Source of the DNA: Aphrophora alni | Taxonomy: Eukaryota; Arthropoda; Insecta; Hemiptera; Aphrophoridae | Assembly: GCA_963513935.1 (NCBI GenBank) | Contig: OY740769.1 | Location: forward strand, 101,163,762 to 101,227,761 | Length of the DNA: 64,000 nucleotides | Direction of reading: 5' to 3' | Shown: positions 23,660 to 37,492 of the stretch, in pieces | Layout of the letters: each line of letters starts with the position of its first letter | Numbering within the stretch: position 1 is the first letter of the stretch | Program-made: the position numbers and the translations under genes | The notes under the pieces: generated by a model | The model's input: the letters and a program-made list of their open reading frames with translations, nothing else | Databases searched by the model: none | What the model was told of the DNA's origin: nothing

Positions 23660-26600
23660 TTCATTAAATTTTAAACGAAATCGGTAGTACCTATTGAGAA
23701 AAATTAATTATTTTATAGCAGCTTCATGGCCGATTTTGTTTTTACTGATAATTCACAAGCCGAAATTTTGTAAAAATGGGGACGATTTTTTTTTTTTGGA
23801 TCCTTAGAGGTTACGTTTCAGGAAAATTTGTTTAAAATTGTTAGAGCAAATTTTGAGAAAATCGTAATTTTGTGTTTTTTTATGACACCTCCGAATTTGG
23901 AGTTATCAAAAAAGCGAAAGAATTTTATTTAAATCTGTCGACGCGTTTGGGTTTTAGAGCACTGCACATACGACAGAATTCCCCCACCAAAAAAAAATAA
24001 TAATTAAAAAAATCCACATGACACAAGCATGGAGAACCTCAAAACTGATCGATTTTTGACCCATCGTTCACTATAAAACGTACAAAATAAAACTCAGTTC
24101 TTCTATATTTCAAAAAACTGTGAATTTTAATTTATTTTGCTTCTATATTCCTTAAACATTTCCTGGAAATACAGATTATCTAAAACTGTACAATTTTTTT
24201 TTTTTTTTTACATTCACTCATATTTTAAATAACGACTGAACAGAAATTATCAGAATTAAACTCATTTTATCTAATTAAAAATTCGTAAATAATCTACTAT
24301 AAAAATCCTTTCAACGATTTTAAAATTATTGGGTTATATTTCATAAAAAAAATATTATGAATATTTTAGCTGGTACGTTAAATTAATTTTTAATAATTTA
24401 GTTTAAAATTAGCTGCTCAAAATATTTCGAAATCCCGTTCAACAGTTTCAAAATGCCAGTCACTTAAATGTTGGTTGAAGTTTCAATGTTGGTTGATATG
24501 TGTTATTGCGACAGCACCGAAGGTGTATCTATCTAATTAAAACAAAGTAGTTGTAATATAATCTTCTAGAATAAACGACTCAAAACCATATATAAACGAC
24601 TCACCCATACACAAAAAAAAATACCAATAAAGCTCAAACTTTAAAGGGAAGCACCCAACAAACTGATTAAAGTGTTTAACAATTTTGATAAAATGATGCT
24701 GAAATGTAGGCTCTAAGAGCACAAACAAAATGAGGCTTAGGAGTTCAGTTAAAAAGTGAAATATGACGGCTATTTAAGTTTAAATATATCTAAATCGTTG
24801 TAAGTATTGTCGATAAAATGTGAAAATATGTAACCTAAACCCATGTGCCCAACTGTAAGGAAAAACCTACTATTCAAGAACATTTGAAAAAATCAAAACG
24901 AACCTGAGACTATCGATGCTCAATTCTGTGCTTTAAAATTACTTAAGAACTGTATTTCTTTGTAAATTATTAAATGCGACCTATAGACAAATTTGGCTAG
25001 TTGTCATCCATTTGCGATCTAAAATTAATACACAACGAGTAGACCGTTAACAAGTTACACGCCTAAAATAGATATGTCAAAAAACAATATTTTCTAATGA
25101 AACAATTGGAATCTAAAACTAATAAACTAAGAAAAAATACAAGTAGGCCAAAACTAAGCCTATATAAAACGTGATCAAGAAACCGTAAGTCAACACATTA
25201 ACATTAGAAATAACAAACACAAAATTGAACCGAAGCATACATGGATCCACAATTATACATTAACTTTTAAAACAGAGTACAGTACTGTATTTAGTAATAA
25301 TTTTAAAATTTCTTTAATAATTATTATTACGACAGAAAATTTTAACGGTTATGTTTCTTAATCAATTATAATGAGACTTCCCAATGTTTTAAACCAAATT
25401 CCATCAAAATCAAAGATTGAATTTCTCATACTAAAACAATTAATTGCCTTTTCGTTTATTATAAAATTAATTTGGTTAGTTTTACAAATTTATTGTAAAA
25501 TAATATTTATTACCTATTTCTGTGAAAACAGTTTATGTCCTATGTAAAACAACACCACATCCGGAAATAAAACTTGGTAAATGTTAATAACACTGTGCAC
25601 AACGAAGTTAACAATGCATTAACTCAAAGAGTAAGTAGGCTATATATATCGAAATGAAGTTCACTTGCATCTGCAACTTAAACTTTAAACTTTATAATGA
25701 CCTTGAAGGATCCTCATCGTTAATGAAACACGAGAATGACTTGCATTACTTTCATTCAAGACTTAGTCCTATAATAAACTCTTCCTCATTCTATACGATA
25801 ACTAAATTTATTAAACTGTTAAAATACATTGCAATAACATTTCACAAACAAAACTATTCCTCATTAAAAATATTAGTTTCTTAATCGTAGTGGAAAAGTA
25901 AAAAGACAAGTTGATGAACGTTATTGTGGTACTAATCTTTATCATAAATTATAATATAAGCAGATCCTTTAAATGCAATTCTTAATCTAACCAAAAGTTG
26001 GTTCTTTGGGTCCAATAGGAATTTGGTATTGGCAGATCAAAGCCTCAGAGGGTTTGTTAAAAACAGTTGTTACACAGGTTTTATAAACTTCATAATTGTA
26101 TAAATCACTATTTTCTTGACATCTTTTCTGACGTCTAGGGAAATATCTTTTTTATTGATAAATTATAACCGTATAGATTGCATATACATCTGTTTCATTT
26201 TGCTAGTTTAATTCAAAGTTACAGTCATTTATATTCCCAACACATTTGAACTGAATTTAGCCAGTGACGTATTATTTGGCAGTTGAACATCAACCTCTTT
26301 GTTTAAATTTCAGTGTAAAAATCTATCTTAAAGTTCATTATGTCTTTGTTTTTAACTTTGAAAAATTCCGAAGTTTCTATACATTGAAAAATTGTGGATG
26401 AAGAACCCGTTAGGGATATAGTAGGCAATTATTTATAAGGAAACGAGAATAATCTAACAAAGATGAAAGAATCAGTTTCTTATGAAAGATAGAAAAGTAA
26501 TTTTGAAAAACTTTTCTGTGAACTTCTCTTAATACAGTTCTTTCAATATATTTTTTCAGTTTGCAAAACTTACATTAAACTGATAAATTATATTGATCTT
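23660..26600. other. Intergenic stretch upstream of pseudogene C, nothing firm
   Basis: No further P450 exon was found where the 5' end of gene C should be. The sequence is AT-rich, with a TTTCAAAATGCCAGTCACTT segment near 24446 that resembles a motif repeated at 35-43 kb. The ORF at 25654-25884 is not recognised. Confidence 0.45.
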
Positions 26601-26627
26601 TAGATTAATAATCTAACAAGATGTGGA

Positions 26628-26879
26628 TTGGAGAACAAAGTAATACTTTTATTTGTTGATTTTGTGAAACCTTTCGATTCAGACTCTAAGCAAAATACTT
26701 GTAATATTTTGAAAAGATTAGGTTTGTCTTATCATAAAGTTCAACAATTAATCATATGGACGAGACGTACAAGAGAATGTGCAGGTGATGTAGATAGGAA
26801 ACTGCACAGAGAGTTGAATATTATCTTTGTTGAGTTTCTTATATTAGTAGATGTGGTTATGAAAACACAGAAGTTGTAG
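26628..26879 (+). mobile_element. Non-LTR reverse transcriptase fragment
   Basis: The frame contains ENKVILLFVDFVKPFDSDSK followed by ILKRLGLSYHKVQQL. This resembles the catalytic motif of non-LTR RTs (LLF.DF..AFDSV, where the first D is catalytic), followed by the helix with L..LG....V..L. It is short and isolated, and the surrounding sequence to about 27400 has no clear continuation. The original clade cannot be given. Confidence 0.55.
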
Positions 26880-26899
26880 GAGAAGAGGTTATTATCTGG

Positions 26900-27850
26900 G
26901 GATGTTATTCAGACTGTAAAATCTTGATTGGACGATGATGAGTGTCACATAGAGCATTTGAGATGAGGTAAAAGCCTAGGGGTTCAGAAAAAGGGTTAAT
27001 AGAAATTATAATTATTCAGATTTAATTACGGAAATACTACATCTATGTAGTGCATTCAACTGCTATAAAATTGGTGAAAAAGATGGAGGAAATATATAAG
27101 ATGGACAGACTTTAAAATATCCGTGAATCAAGGTAACATCCACAGGCGGATGTTAAGAAATAAAAAAGGTTGACTTTAAATTTGTATAAGTTTATGAAAT
27201 TTGGTGGACTCGAAATACATTGAGAAAATCAACAGTCAGAACTTGTCAAAGAGTGCGGCAACAAATATGGATGTGAGACTTGGAGGGTGAAAAAATCCAT
27301 AACTATTACATTACATGTTTCTGTTAAGAAAACTCTCAGGCGAATTTGAAATGTAGGATGACTCAAAGAACCAATTTACTACGCTGTCAACAGAGTGATT
27401 ATTTTATTTACATGATTTTTGTATGAGTCAATAAAGTGAAAAATGGAGTTGCATGGGAAGAATTCAAAAGCTGAGGATATGAAAATGCTGAACTAAAATC
27501 CACACGGACAAGATAGCCTGGAAGACCAAAACAGACGGTGGGGATAGTGGGGAAATCCACGGCAACCAACAGGGTTCCGACGCTGGATTCATTAAGCTCT
27601 ATGGTCTTATATGGAGCTAAAAATAACTAAAGAAAGTTTCGAAAGTCAAAACTGTCATTAACTAGTAATGGATGTAGTGCTAGATTTTGATCACACTGCT
27701 GGTTTTTTACTTCTATTCAAGGATATGAGAAAAGTATCCATTTTAAGATAAATACTAAATATTATGTTTTAATAACTACGGTTCAAGATTAATTCAAAGT
27801 AAAATGCTTTAAGGCTGATGTTTTAAAGTCATTTTGCCCTTGGTATTTCT
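26900..27850. other. Region between RT fragment and gene D, no firm feature
   Basis: Less AT-rich than its surroundings. 27420-27620 has frames with a DRIAWKTKTDGG-like run that may be the tail of a retroelement, but it is too degraded to assign. The 3' UTR of gene D, on the minus strand, starts at 27853. Confidence 0.4.
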
Positions 27851-27853
27851 ATT

Positions 27854-30800
27854 TTAAAGTTTTGTTCGCTTGTCAAATTCAAGCCAAATTCCTCCTTCGG
27901 GATGAGGTATTATTGAGTTTGTCATATATTTGAAAGGTACTTTAGTCTTGCTGCTCAGTTTGACAGTATACTGTGACATAATTCTTGACAAAGCAACTTT
28001 CATTTCCAGTACTGCAAACCTCATGGCTGAAACATAATTTTAATAGCTTTTGAAATTCATATAACATTTGGTCTTTTTTTCCAAAATAATTAATTATTTG
28101 AGCAACAATTTAAAATGACGAAGAAACATTTCTTATAAAAATGGTTACTATTTACTTTCAATTTCTTATTCTAGAATATGAATAAACGATATGGATGAAA
28201 TATAAATATGAGTGTTTGTCATTAATACAATTCTATTAATATAGTTCAATGCAATTATCATAAGTCCAAAACATTTATTTGATCTCGGTTATTGTGTTTG
28301 AAATGCCTCGGCTAAGCCCTTTTGATTTAAAAAGCTAATATGTTCAATTTATTAACAAAAACTAGATAATCACTTGTTTTAGGTAAAACTTAAAGGATAA
28401 CTTACTACTAACAAATTATTTGGGTGATGTTTAAATCTACATGGGTGATAGGCTTGGGTGAATATATGTAATGATGAAGGATGATTTTATAATTTACGAA
28501 TATTAGTAGGAATTAATTTTAAAAGTTAAATGTTTAATTGAGGTGTCAGTATATAATCCTTTATTTCTTATATTATTTTATGTGCACAAGATGTTTCTTT
28601 GAAGTAGCTATTTGATGGGGGTATAATTGAATTTGACCACTTAACAAATTTGTTATTATTATAATTACAAACTTTTCTCTTAACAATTTAGTCTTGATAC
28701 TGGTGACTTATTGGTCTTAAGTGTTTTTTTTTTTTTTTTTTTTTTTTGGTATTACTAGTTTATGTCTCTCTTGAGATAGTATTAATATATTTGTAGAACC
28801 CTTGTTCGAGATATATTGTATATTTAACACTACACTTTATTAAATATATTATATTCACTGTTTATTTAAAAGAAAATGTATGGGTAACAATCTGGTGAAT
28901 GAACAATTATTTTTAATATGTGTGTTATGGTCCATGAATGGAAATGAGCTATGCAATGAAAAGGTTTGTTGATCATGACTGTTATGGTGGCTGTCAAGGT
29001 CACGTGGATTGATGATATATTTATAACCTGATTAAGCTATCATTATAACAACAATGATTCAATGTTTCAGTCCATGCACCATATAGGCTCTACTGTTTCA
29101 CATTAAACCTAATATTACATCTAGTTTCTGCTTAACTTACCAATACATATTCTCGGCCCGTCGCCAAAAGGTAAGAAAGTTCCACTTGGTTTAAAGTTAT
29201 TGTTGACAAATCTGTCTGGATCAAACACTTGAGGTGATTTATGATTCGCTGGATCATTATGGATTGCATGCATTGGTATGAGTACTCGAGTTCCTTTCTC
29301 TATTATATCGTTTGAATCTGGAATTTTGTACGTTTGAGTGCATATTCTAAATAAAGAGATTCCAACTGGAAATATGCGAAATGTTTCTGAAATAAAACAA
29401 ATGTTGGTGTTGGTATACAAAATTTTCTTGTACATTTTTTCTTAAATAATTTTCAACATTAAAGAGCATCGTAGTTACATTTATTTACATCAGTTGGTCA
29501 AGCGCAGAATTTGCTATACCATGGTAATAACTAATCAAAAGTGAGTAACACGGGTAGGCACAACATTTTGTTACGGTTTATAGAACTGACGTCACGCAAC
29601 AGTTGTCTCAGCTCCGTAGTGGAATAAAAGTACTTATAGCAGCCTCAAAGGTTCGTGGCGGCTGAGAGCTTAGTACGGTTGGTCGAGCATCACCACCCCA
29701 ATTAGCCCTGCCTGACTGCTCCGAGTTCTAATTAATAGTCACCAACTGGCCAATAGGTACAGCTAGAACAACTTTTTACAATTCGAAGTATATAGTCATA
29801 CAAATATTATTTTAGTAATCTGCATCATATCATAAGAAAATCAAGCCCAAGAACCACTTAGTTACGATAATATTAAGTATTCAGATTACTTTTTAATGTA
29901 AAGATGGTTAAACATGATGGTAACTAAGTGGTTCTTGGGCTTGATTTTCTTGTGATATGATGCAGATTACGAAAATAATATTTGTACGACTATATACTTC
30001 GAATTGTAAAAAGTTGTTCTGGCTGTACATATAGGCCAGTTGGTTAACAATAATTAGAACTCGGAGTGGTCGGGCGAGGGTAATTGGGGTGGTGATGCTC
30101 GACCAACCGTACTAAGCTCTCAGCCGCCACGAACCTTTGAGGCTGCTATAGTTGGATCTTAATGTTTGAGAGCAACACAATCGATTTTGAGAGGGCTTTC
30201 GTTTCTGTTAACTGGAACAAAATGTAGATTGCTAGGAAAACCCAACAAAAAGTCATACGACTTATTCAAGCTATGTGACACACTTGTTTATCCAGTCATT
30301 AACTTTACCATCGTTTAATTGCGTTTGTGAAAGAAGTAGCTTAGGTTAGGTTAGGTTAGATTTGTGTGAGTGGTCTTAGACTGACGATAAAATTGCCAAC
30401 CTATGGATATAGGTTACGATAACCGTATTAATGCAAAAATGCAGACTGTACAGAGTATTGTGTATGGATGAGTTGTCTAATTAAGATGTAAATTAGTAAA
30501 ATTTTAGTTTTATTCATTAATTAATTGAGATAACGTTTTTTTTTTTGGAAATTCATTTTACTCATCTTGAACTGTCAGTTTAAGCTTAAATCATTTATTT
30601 AAAGAATTGTTTTATGATTTTTTAATTATTTGATTTTTCCGCTTATACGTTTTTACTAACAGGTATTTTTTACTTGAAATATTATTGTAATTGTTTTACA
30701 TTTACCTTGTAAGACTTGAGTAAGATAAATCATTTCTTTTATTACTTGATATGACCACTCATTGTTGTGTTTCGCCAAAACTGTATCTATTTCATTTTGA

Positions 30801-32368
30801 ACTTTCTTTTGTACTTGTGGATGTTGCGACAAAGCATACAGAACGAAAGACGATGGTCCAGTTACTGATTCTGATCCACCCACAAGGAAAACAAACGATT
30901 GTGCTGTTATGCATCCCTCTGTAATGACAACTGAAAGCAAAAATAAAATAACAATGTATGAAAATGTACTTAAATGTATAAATTTGTAACTATTGTAACT
31001 ATTCCTAAATGTTCTAGTAGTTGTACGGTTTAAGTCGTTGCTTCTCCAAGGTCATGACACAAATCATTTTCAGTACAATTTAGTTAGTTCCACCTTATGG
31101 GAAGAGATAGTGAGGGTGTTGCATGAATGAAATTGACTGACTTGGGAATTCAATTGGATGGAAAACACTAATTTTATAATCGAATCTTTAAATTAGTGTC
31201 AACGAAAAACGCCACAAACATATTTATTTGACACTTTTTATTATTATACCGAAATAAAACTAAAAGATATATAAAAGTGTATTTTTCTTAAATAAGAAAC
31301 TTCATTAAATTTCTTAAATACGGAAAAAAAATTTTTATGATACTCTATTTTCTTTTAAAAAAACAAAAACAGTTTGTTACCTTTCTGATTTCCTTGATCT
31401 TGTTTTTCATCTTGACCTTTAGACGTATGTTTCATTTGATCAATAATATCATCATCATCATCATCATGCTCATCATGTAGGATATCAGATGCAATGTGTG
31501 CACCACTTTGTTCTTGTTTTTGTAAATTAAACATTAATTGTACAAAATCGTTTCTATTAACATTGTTGTCTCGTCTGTACTTCAAGGTATCTCTTATGAT
31601 TTGTACAAGGAATTTTTCTGATTTGTCTGGAAGTGTCTTAATACCAATCTTTCTCGCTAATTTAGGCAGAATCAACAATAAAGCTCGTTTAAATGCTTCA
31701 AGCTTAGAAGGACGGAAAAACCCGTTCACAACATCTCGGTAGTTTTTAGTCGCTTCATTATCTTCATCCATGTGTAGCCCGAAAGCACAACTAGCTATTA
31801 CATTTAATGCAAACTTATCCATCAATAGCTTAACTTCAAGGGATTTTTCTTTTTTGGATTGTTTTTCAATATATACATTGATTTCCTCTCCACATTTGCA
31901 AATTTGTTCAAACATTCCCTTCAACTTACCAGTTGTAAACGTCGGAGTAAGTTTGTTTCTTAAACATTTCCAATCTTCTCCTTCCAAGTTAAACAGATTT
32001 GCACTCAACGGATCACGTTCAGTATCACAAGGAAATCCACGATCATAAAAATGTGTAAAATCTTTGATGAGTATTCGTTGAACTAACGCAGGGTCTCTGA
32101 TCAAAAGTCCCGGTTTTTTCATTTCAAAATACCCTCCGTACCTATTACCCTGTAGTTGGTTATATATATCTTGATGGACATCCAATAAATGTTTTCTACT
32201 TAGGAACTGATCTTTTAAATTTCCAAAAAATGGTACTGGTTTAACGTAAGGAATACCACGGTCTTTCCAATAGTTAAATGTTGATGTGAAAAAAAGATAA
32301 AAACATATGGCTAAAATAATAGATGCCAATACTAAATTGTAAATTATGGAATCTGAAAATACAACCAT
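27854..32368 (-). CDS. Cytochrome P450, CYP3 clan, CYP6-like, intact (gene D)
   Basis: Microsomal monooxygenase of 543 residues and a close paralogue of gene B. Coding exons are 32368-31381, 30930-30706, 29386-29141 and 28026-27854. All introns are GT-AG and phase 1; exons 2 and 3 have the same lengths as in B. Features are an ER anchor helix at about 7-28, the FNYWKDRGIPYVKPVPFFGN hinge, helix C WKCLR (133-137), an acidic D-rich linker before helix I, helix I GGSES (347-351; alanine to glycine and threonine to serine against the AGxxT norm), ETFR (405-408), FDPDRF, and PFGDGPRICIA with the haem cysteine at 485. The tail is GGIWLEFDKR. The start follows a TTTCAG acceptor at 32390-32392 and a 21-nt 5' UTR. 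No lesion seen. Substrate not predictable. Confidence 0.93.
29635..30150. mobile_element. 516-bp fold-back element in intron 2 of gene D
   Basis: Two 231-bp arms (29635-29865 and 29920-30150) are near-perfect reverse complements around a 54-bp loop. The outer ends read TATAGCAGCC and GGCTGCTATA, and a TA at each edge could be the target-site duplication (the Tc1/mariner type). There is no coding capacity. It is a long-TIR MITE or fold-back element and would form a very stable hairpin in the pre-mRNA. Confidence 0.9.
30155..30300 (+). mobile_element. Non-LTR RT scrap beside the fold-back element
   Basis: One frame gives IDFERAFVSVNWNKM, a stop, then after a frameshift QKVIRLIQAM. This matches the RT pattern (D)FE.AFDSV.R..MW ... 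KVI.LI..MY. It is a dead fragment antisense to gene D. Confidence 0.55.
31494..32048 (+). other. Antisense open frames over exon 1 of gene D (not genes)
   Basis: Plus-strand frames here are the complement of the P450 exon; an equivalent antisense frame exists opposite exon 1 of gene B (8371-8673). They arise from codon structure and are listed only to exclude them. Confidence 0.8.
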
Positions 32369-32589
32369 TTTGTAGATGTTGTTTGCAATCTGAAACAAAA
32401 GAATAATTCCTTTGGTTATTGACTTAAAGAATTAATTTCTTAAATTTAGAAGTAGACTTAGGAATTGACTTTAATCAATGATCAAATAACCAACGCGAAA
32501 CCAATAAAATCAAATAAATACAATTAATAGCACTACAACTAAAACCATAATAAACAGTTTTATAAATTAAATACATACTTTATAAATTT

Positions 32590-34290
32590 CTGTGACACGC
32601 GCCCCATTAACACTATATACCTAGTGTTTATATATATAGTCATATTATTTCAGTATAGTTCCGTCGGTTCGCCTTATAGTTGTTGCTTTATCAAATGAGG
32701 GAGAAAGTTATTCACCGAGCCGCAGCCCCTCAGTTAGTTATGAAATAAACTAAAACTCCATAGCATAACAGTCTATGAGGTCTAATGTTTGGTAGTACAT
32801 TGAAATTCCCGCCACCTTTGTTCTAGTCTTCGCAAACAGAGCTCGCTAGTAATTATTGTAGTTTTCCAATTTTTTCATAAAGCTGGGTCAACTTCGTAAA
32901 GTTTGAACCTCCACGATAATGTCAAAGTGCTAACCACTAAAACAACCGGGGGCTCGTTGTTCATAAAATACGTGAGAGAAAATTACAAGTTAATTTGTTT
33001 GAACTAGAAATATTATACGGAGGATTATAACCAATTTTTATAGATTAGAACACTTTATATAGATTTTCTAATGTTAACTCAGAGAACCTGTACTGACCTA
33101 TGTAGAGCATCATTTATTGATTTAAAGTTGTTTTTACGAAGATCAGTTGAAAGTTTTGTGGCTCGATCTTATACCCTTCGAAATAAATCGCTACGTTATG
33201 ATATTTGCAGCTATTATTATAAAAACATAAAAAGGAATTTTGATTTAATTAAAGATAATTTTAACATTAAGAACGGATGATTTACTTATAAAATATAATT
33301 TTGTAGGTTAACAATTTTTAACGGACTTTATTTGAGATTGTAACCGGAAGACATAGCTTTCGTTGGATGACCTCCTTAGGGACTGTAATTCATTTGATTT
33401 TATGTTATTTGGGTGGTTCGTGGACGACAATACTCCCTTTATTCAACCTCCCATTTTAGGATGCCGCATACCGTTCCCATATCGCGGGTTTGTCTCACCT
33501 GATCAGCTATTTTTGACGGATCGTAAATTAATTTAATTTACACTTATGCGGAATAGAGAAAGTCGATTTGGGATTGCACAAGTGGTTAGATTAAAAGTCT
33601 AATCGGCCATTTTGGTATCACGACTACGTATTAATTAAATAATTAAGGAGTGCGATGCTTAAAACACCAAAGGGTCGTCTGACCTATCCCAAAAATCAAC
33701 TAGTCACTCATTTGGCTGGAGTTAAGGCAAATACCCATAAACAAAGGCTCACAAGACGAAACACATGTCACTTCTGGACGTTGCACGCCCTTTACTCTCT
33801 GGAAAGCCCTTGGCCTTGTTCTCAGGGAAAAATCGTAGGGGGGGGGAGACCTTGTCGTATCGAATACCCGTGGCGAAGCTCCTTACACCCATATATAGGC
33901 AACTCATCGTACCTTTGAGTAAAGTAGGGGCGAGTACGCTGGTCATGAATCGGTCATCACAAGATATTTATAATTGGTGCGACAAAAGAACAATCTCATG
34001 TTTATTTAACAAAAATGCAGACGGGAAGGAAAAATTTCAACAGATATCGACTCCCCCCTCCCCCAATGGTTTTCTTTATAGGGTTTCCGATATTGAAGCG
34101 GAACCAGGTCCATATAAAATGGAATGTTTGTCCGATCCGTTAGGTATAGAAGGAAGTAGACTCGTGTATGTGCTGAATTGTCGCAGAACCTATTGGTAAA
34201 GCAATAGTCGTGAAGGCGGAGGAGATATAGAATAAAATACGTCAGTGGTATTTTATGTTTCAGCATTGAAATGGACTTTGTTGTCAATTT
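32590..34290. other. GC-richer island of unknown origin
   Basis: Base composition here is clearly less AT-rich than the flanks, with features such as a G9 run near 33838 and a 144-codon open frame at 33765-34199. That frame has no domain I can name, and the minus strand has equally long opens (34006-34287, 33749-33946). The island begins about where homology to gene B's upstream region ends (near 32575). A decayed transposon or other inserted DNA is likely. Confidence 0.4.
32889..32960 (-). repeat. tRNA-like / SINE-head sequence
   Basis: The minus strand reads TTTTAGTGGTTAGCAC (A-box-like) and, about 25 nt on, GGAGGTTCAAACTTTACG (B-box-like GGTTCAAAC). No full cloverleaf or acceptor stem forms, so it is not a working tRNA gene. 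The sequence after the B box resembles the block at 6540-6565, which suggests a shared SINE family. Confidence 0.35.
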
Positions 34291-34299
34291 TCAAAAATT

Positions 34300-36880
34300 C
34301 AAGATTTCTTATAACTATAAATAACATTCTTAGAAATGTTAAAATTATATAGTGATAAGAATAAGAAAGCTCAAAAGAAATTTAAGACATTATAAGTTTA
34401 TTGTTAACTTCATTGTTTGTTGCTTTTAGACACCTCTTTCCAAATTGAGAGGAACTTAATAACTCCGAATTTTGAGGTTTTAAGCCCCTCGGAAGGTGGC
34501 AGTGACTCAATTTTTGTAAATTCTCATACTTCAGTTTAAACGTCTTGGTAAGATGAAATAATCAACGGAATGTTTCGCAAAAATAAATTAAATTTTCGCC
34601 ATATCAACCAAAATGATGGCCAACAACATGATTTTGTATATATATAGTCTTAAATATTCATGTTAAATTTTTTCTTCGTGCTTTTTTGTTAATAATTACT
34701 TTTTTTACTTTTTTAATAAATCCATGTTTAATATGCTTTCCATATGTTTCTATGCAGTTGTAAAATAGGCAGTTATTTTAAATGACTCACAAAGAAATCT
34801 ATCAACTTCAAGTCTAGAGATAGATCTGCCCATGACCAGGATTTATGTCCTATTGGAATACTACCAAATTTCTATCCAGAACAGAAGTTCCATCAGGGTT
34901 TGTATGTTGTTGTGATAATATTGTTGAGATTGCAAAGGAGAAATGCGGCTGAACGAAGGGTCGCCTCACTCTAAAGCACGCGCCATCACACACAGACGCG
35001 CAGAGTAATAGGTCTAGCAGTACCTGCCGTGGGCCATCCGCATGAGTTGCCTACTGTGCTTCACTTGATTAAACTTTCATTAATTTGATATTTTAAAATA
35101 AAATCTGTAATATATATTTTGTACTACACTTCATTATAAAAAAATGAGACCAAACAATGTATAATTTACTTTAACAGAGTCCAAAATCAACAATGTTTTC
35201 TACAAAATGAATGACAGTATGATGACTAATAAGTGTGATTAAACAACACTACATCTTTATCGAAAAATATTTACTTTCGATTTTAATAAATCAAAGGAGC
35301 ACATTAATATATTTTGTCATTGTGGAATATTCAAAATTAAAGCCCCATCTACCTCAATTAAAAAGTTTTATTTTATAGAAAGTAAATACCCAAACTAGAG
35401 GTCACTATTTTACTACAATTTAAAATGGCGATCGGTCAAATATTTAAATTTGCTATTTTAAAATTTTAGTTCTGAAAAAATTTAAAAAATTTTTAGTGTA
35501 ATGGAACTTTCTTATCAAACGAATAAAATAACAGTAAAGTTTTTGTTATTATAGTTTTATATTCTTACTGTTTTCCTTATAAGTAAATTGAATTTTTTGA
35601 ATGTAAACAGGCCGCTATTTTCGATTGGAGCAAGCATCTAGTTTGTAACGTTGTTTTCTATTAAACAAGACCTTCTCGATGGGATGTTCATTTGAAAATT
35701 CTGAATAGCCCCCGGCAAATTGGGGTGGGATTAATTAATATTAAATTGACAATATATGGTACTTTTACACCAAAAACAATTCTAAATTTTGAACTCCCTA
35801 CCTTTTACAGTTTAAAAGTTAAGTTAACCGTCCAAGGACTTTCTTGATACCTGGTACATGTATTTTTTTTTCTTTTTCATTTGTCTCGTCAGATTAAGGT
35901 ATCAGATGACCATACATTTTATTTTAAAATGGTGGACCATACACCTCGGGGTCAATATTCAAAAAAGTAGCGTCATAAAAGCCCCCTTGTACAACAATTA
36001 TATTGGTATTTAAAGAGCAATAAAATACCTAATTTAATTCTTTCTTCGCTCTATGTTTTCAAGGGCATTAGAAGGTCAACTCAGTTAAACAAATTAGAAG
36101 TCTATATTTATTTTTGTACATTCTTATTCTACGCTAAAAACCCATTTTTTATCCTGCCTTTAAATTTTTAAAATATTTTGAGATTTCCTGACCTTAAGAA
36201 TTTCTTTTTCAAAAAACTCCAACATTAGATCAAAATTACAGAAAGCAAAAATGGTGTATTTTATGTTGGTCAAGCTCAAAGAAGTGTTTATGAAGTCTTT
36301 AATTGCAGTAAAAATATAAATTATCAAAGTGAAAACAGATTCTATATACATTTTCTACGTTTTGTCAGGTTAATATAAATCTGTCTGATAATGGATGGTT
36401 AAAAGTATTGTGTACTACTAGAGATATTTAGTTTTCATCATTTGTTTGTTCGAGGGCACAAAAAGACAAATCTACGTCATAAAGAATTATATTAACAGTA
36501 TCCGCCCTCTACTTAAATTTACAACTGAAATCCAATCACGAAATAAATTATTTAGACCTTACGATCCCCAGGAATAACAATAAACATAAGTACAAAACTA
36601 ATAGAAAACTTGCGTAAACTGATCACATAATGCACAATACTTCCATCACTCAAACTAGGCGCCTGTAACAGTTTCATCCATAGATCTTGTATAGTACCAT
36701 TAAGTATAAAGATTTCAGAAAAAAAAATCCAATACAATACATAGCTAACTCAAACAGTTATAACCCGAAAATAATAGACAATATTATAAATAAATACGTG
36801 GCTAAGCTAATTTAGGTTCCAACAGCTGGAAATAAAGAAAATAATACATAAAGAAATATTCTCAAGCAGACATTCAACAA
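34300..36880. other. Intergenic region, nothing firm
   Basis: Mixed AT-rich sequence with a short GC-richer patch at 34930-35060 (GAAGGGTCGCCTCACTCTAA and ACGCGCC region) of unknown nature, and AAAATGGCG at 35422. No coding motif recognised. Confidence 0.4.
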
Positions 36881-37492
36881 CATATTTCACAACTTTGGCT
36901 TCCATATCGCACACCGCTCTACAAATAAATTATACGATTTTCTTAAAAATACTAATATGATCGCAAATGATTATGACAAGAGTGGAGTATATAAATTGAA
37001 CTGCAACGATTGCCAAACTGGACGGTCATTTTCCCAGCGTTTTAGGAGCACCTACCAATTGACATAATAACTAATACAACAAAACTCAGTTCCAAATTTG
37101 TAGAACACACTTCTCGATCGATGAAAGCTACGGATTTTCAAAAGTACCTTACAGTACTCCATAAACAAAAAACAGACAATTAATTGCTAAATGTCTTGGA
37201 AAACATACATCTAAAACTGAACAAGACATTTTACTCATTGAATAGCTTAATTTCAACTCCAACTCTATTTACAATATGTAAATAAATTTAAAGCAAGGAA
37301 CATCGCCAAGGCAGGATGAATTACGGCGATAACTTCTTATCAGCGGCCTGTCCTAAAAACTTCAGGGGACTGTTCAAGAAAAGGACCGCCACTCAAACAG
37401 AAGGTTTTCTAACCAACTTTATACATGAATACAGTTTATTGTTCTGATGTCCTTCCAGATGTTGTGAAACAGATCTTCATCCTTGTTCCTAA

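Noticed and set aside
33560..33630. tRNA-like arm (GATTAAAAGTCTAATC) resembling an anticodon stem-loop
   Set aside because: No acceptor stem or proper T-arm could be paired; not called as a tRNA.
33765..34199. 144-codon plus-strand ORF
   Set aside because: No recognisable domain, competing frames of similar length on the other strand, and a G9 run within; not supported as a gene.
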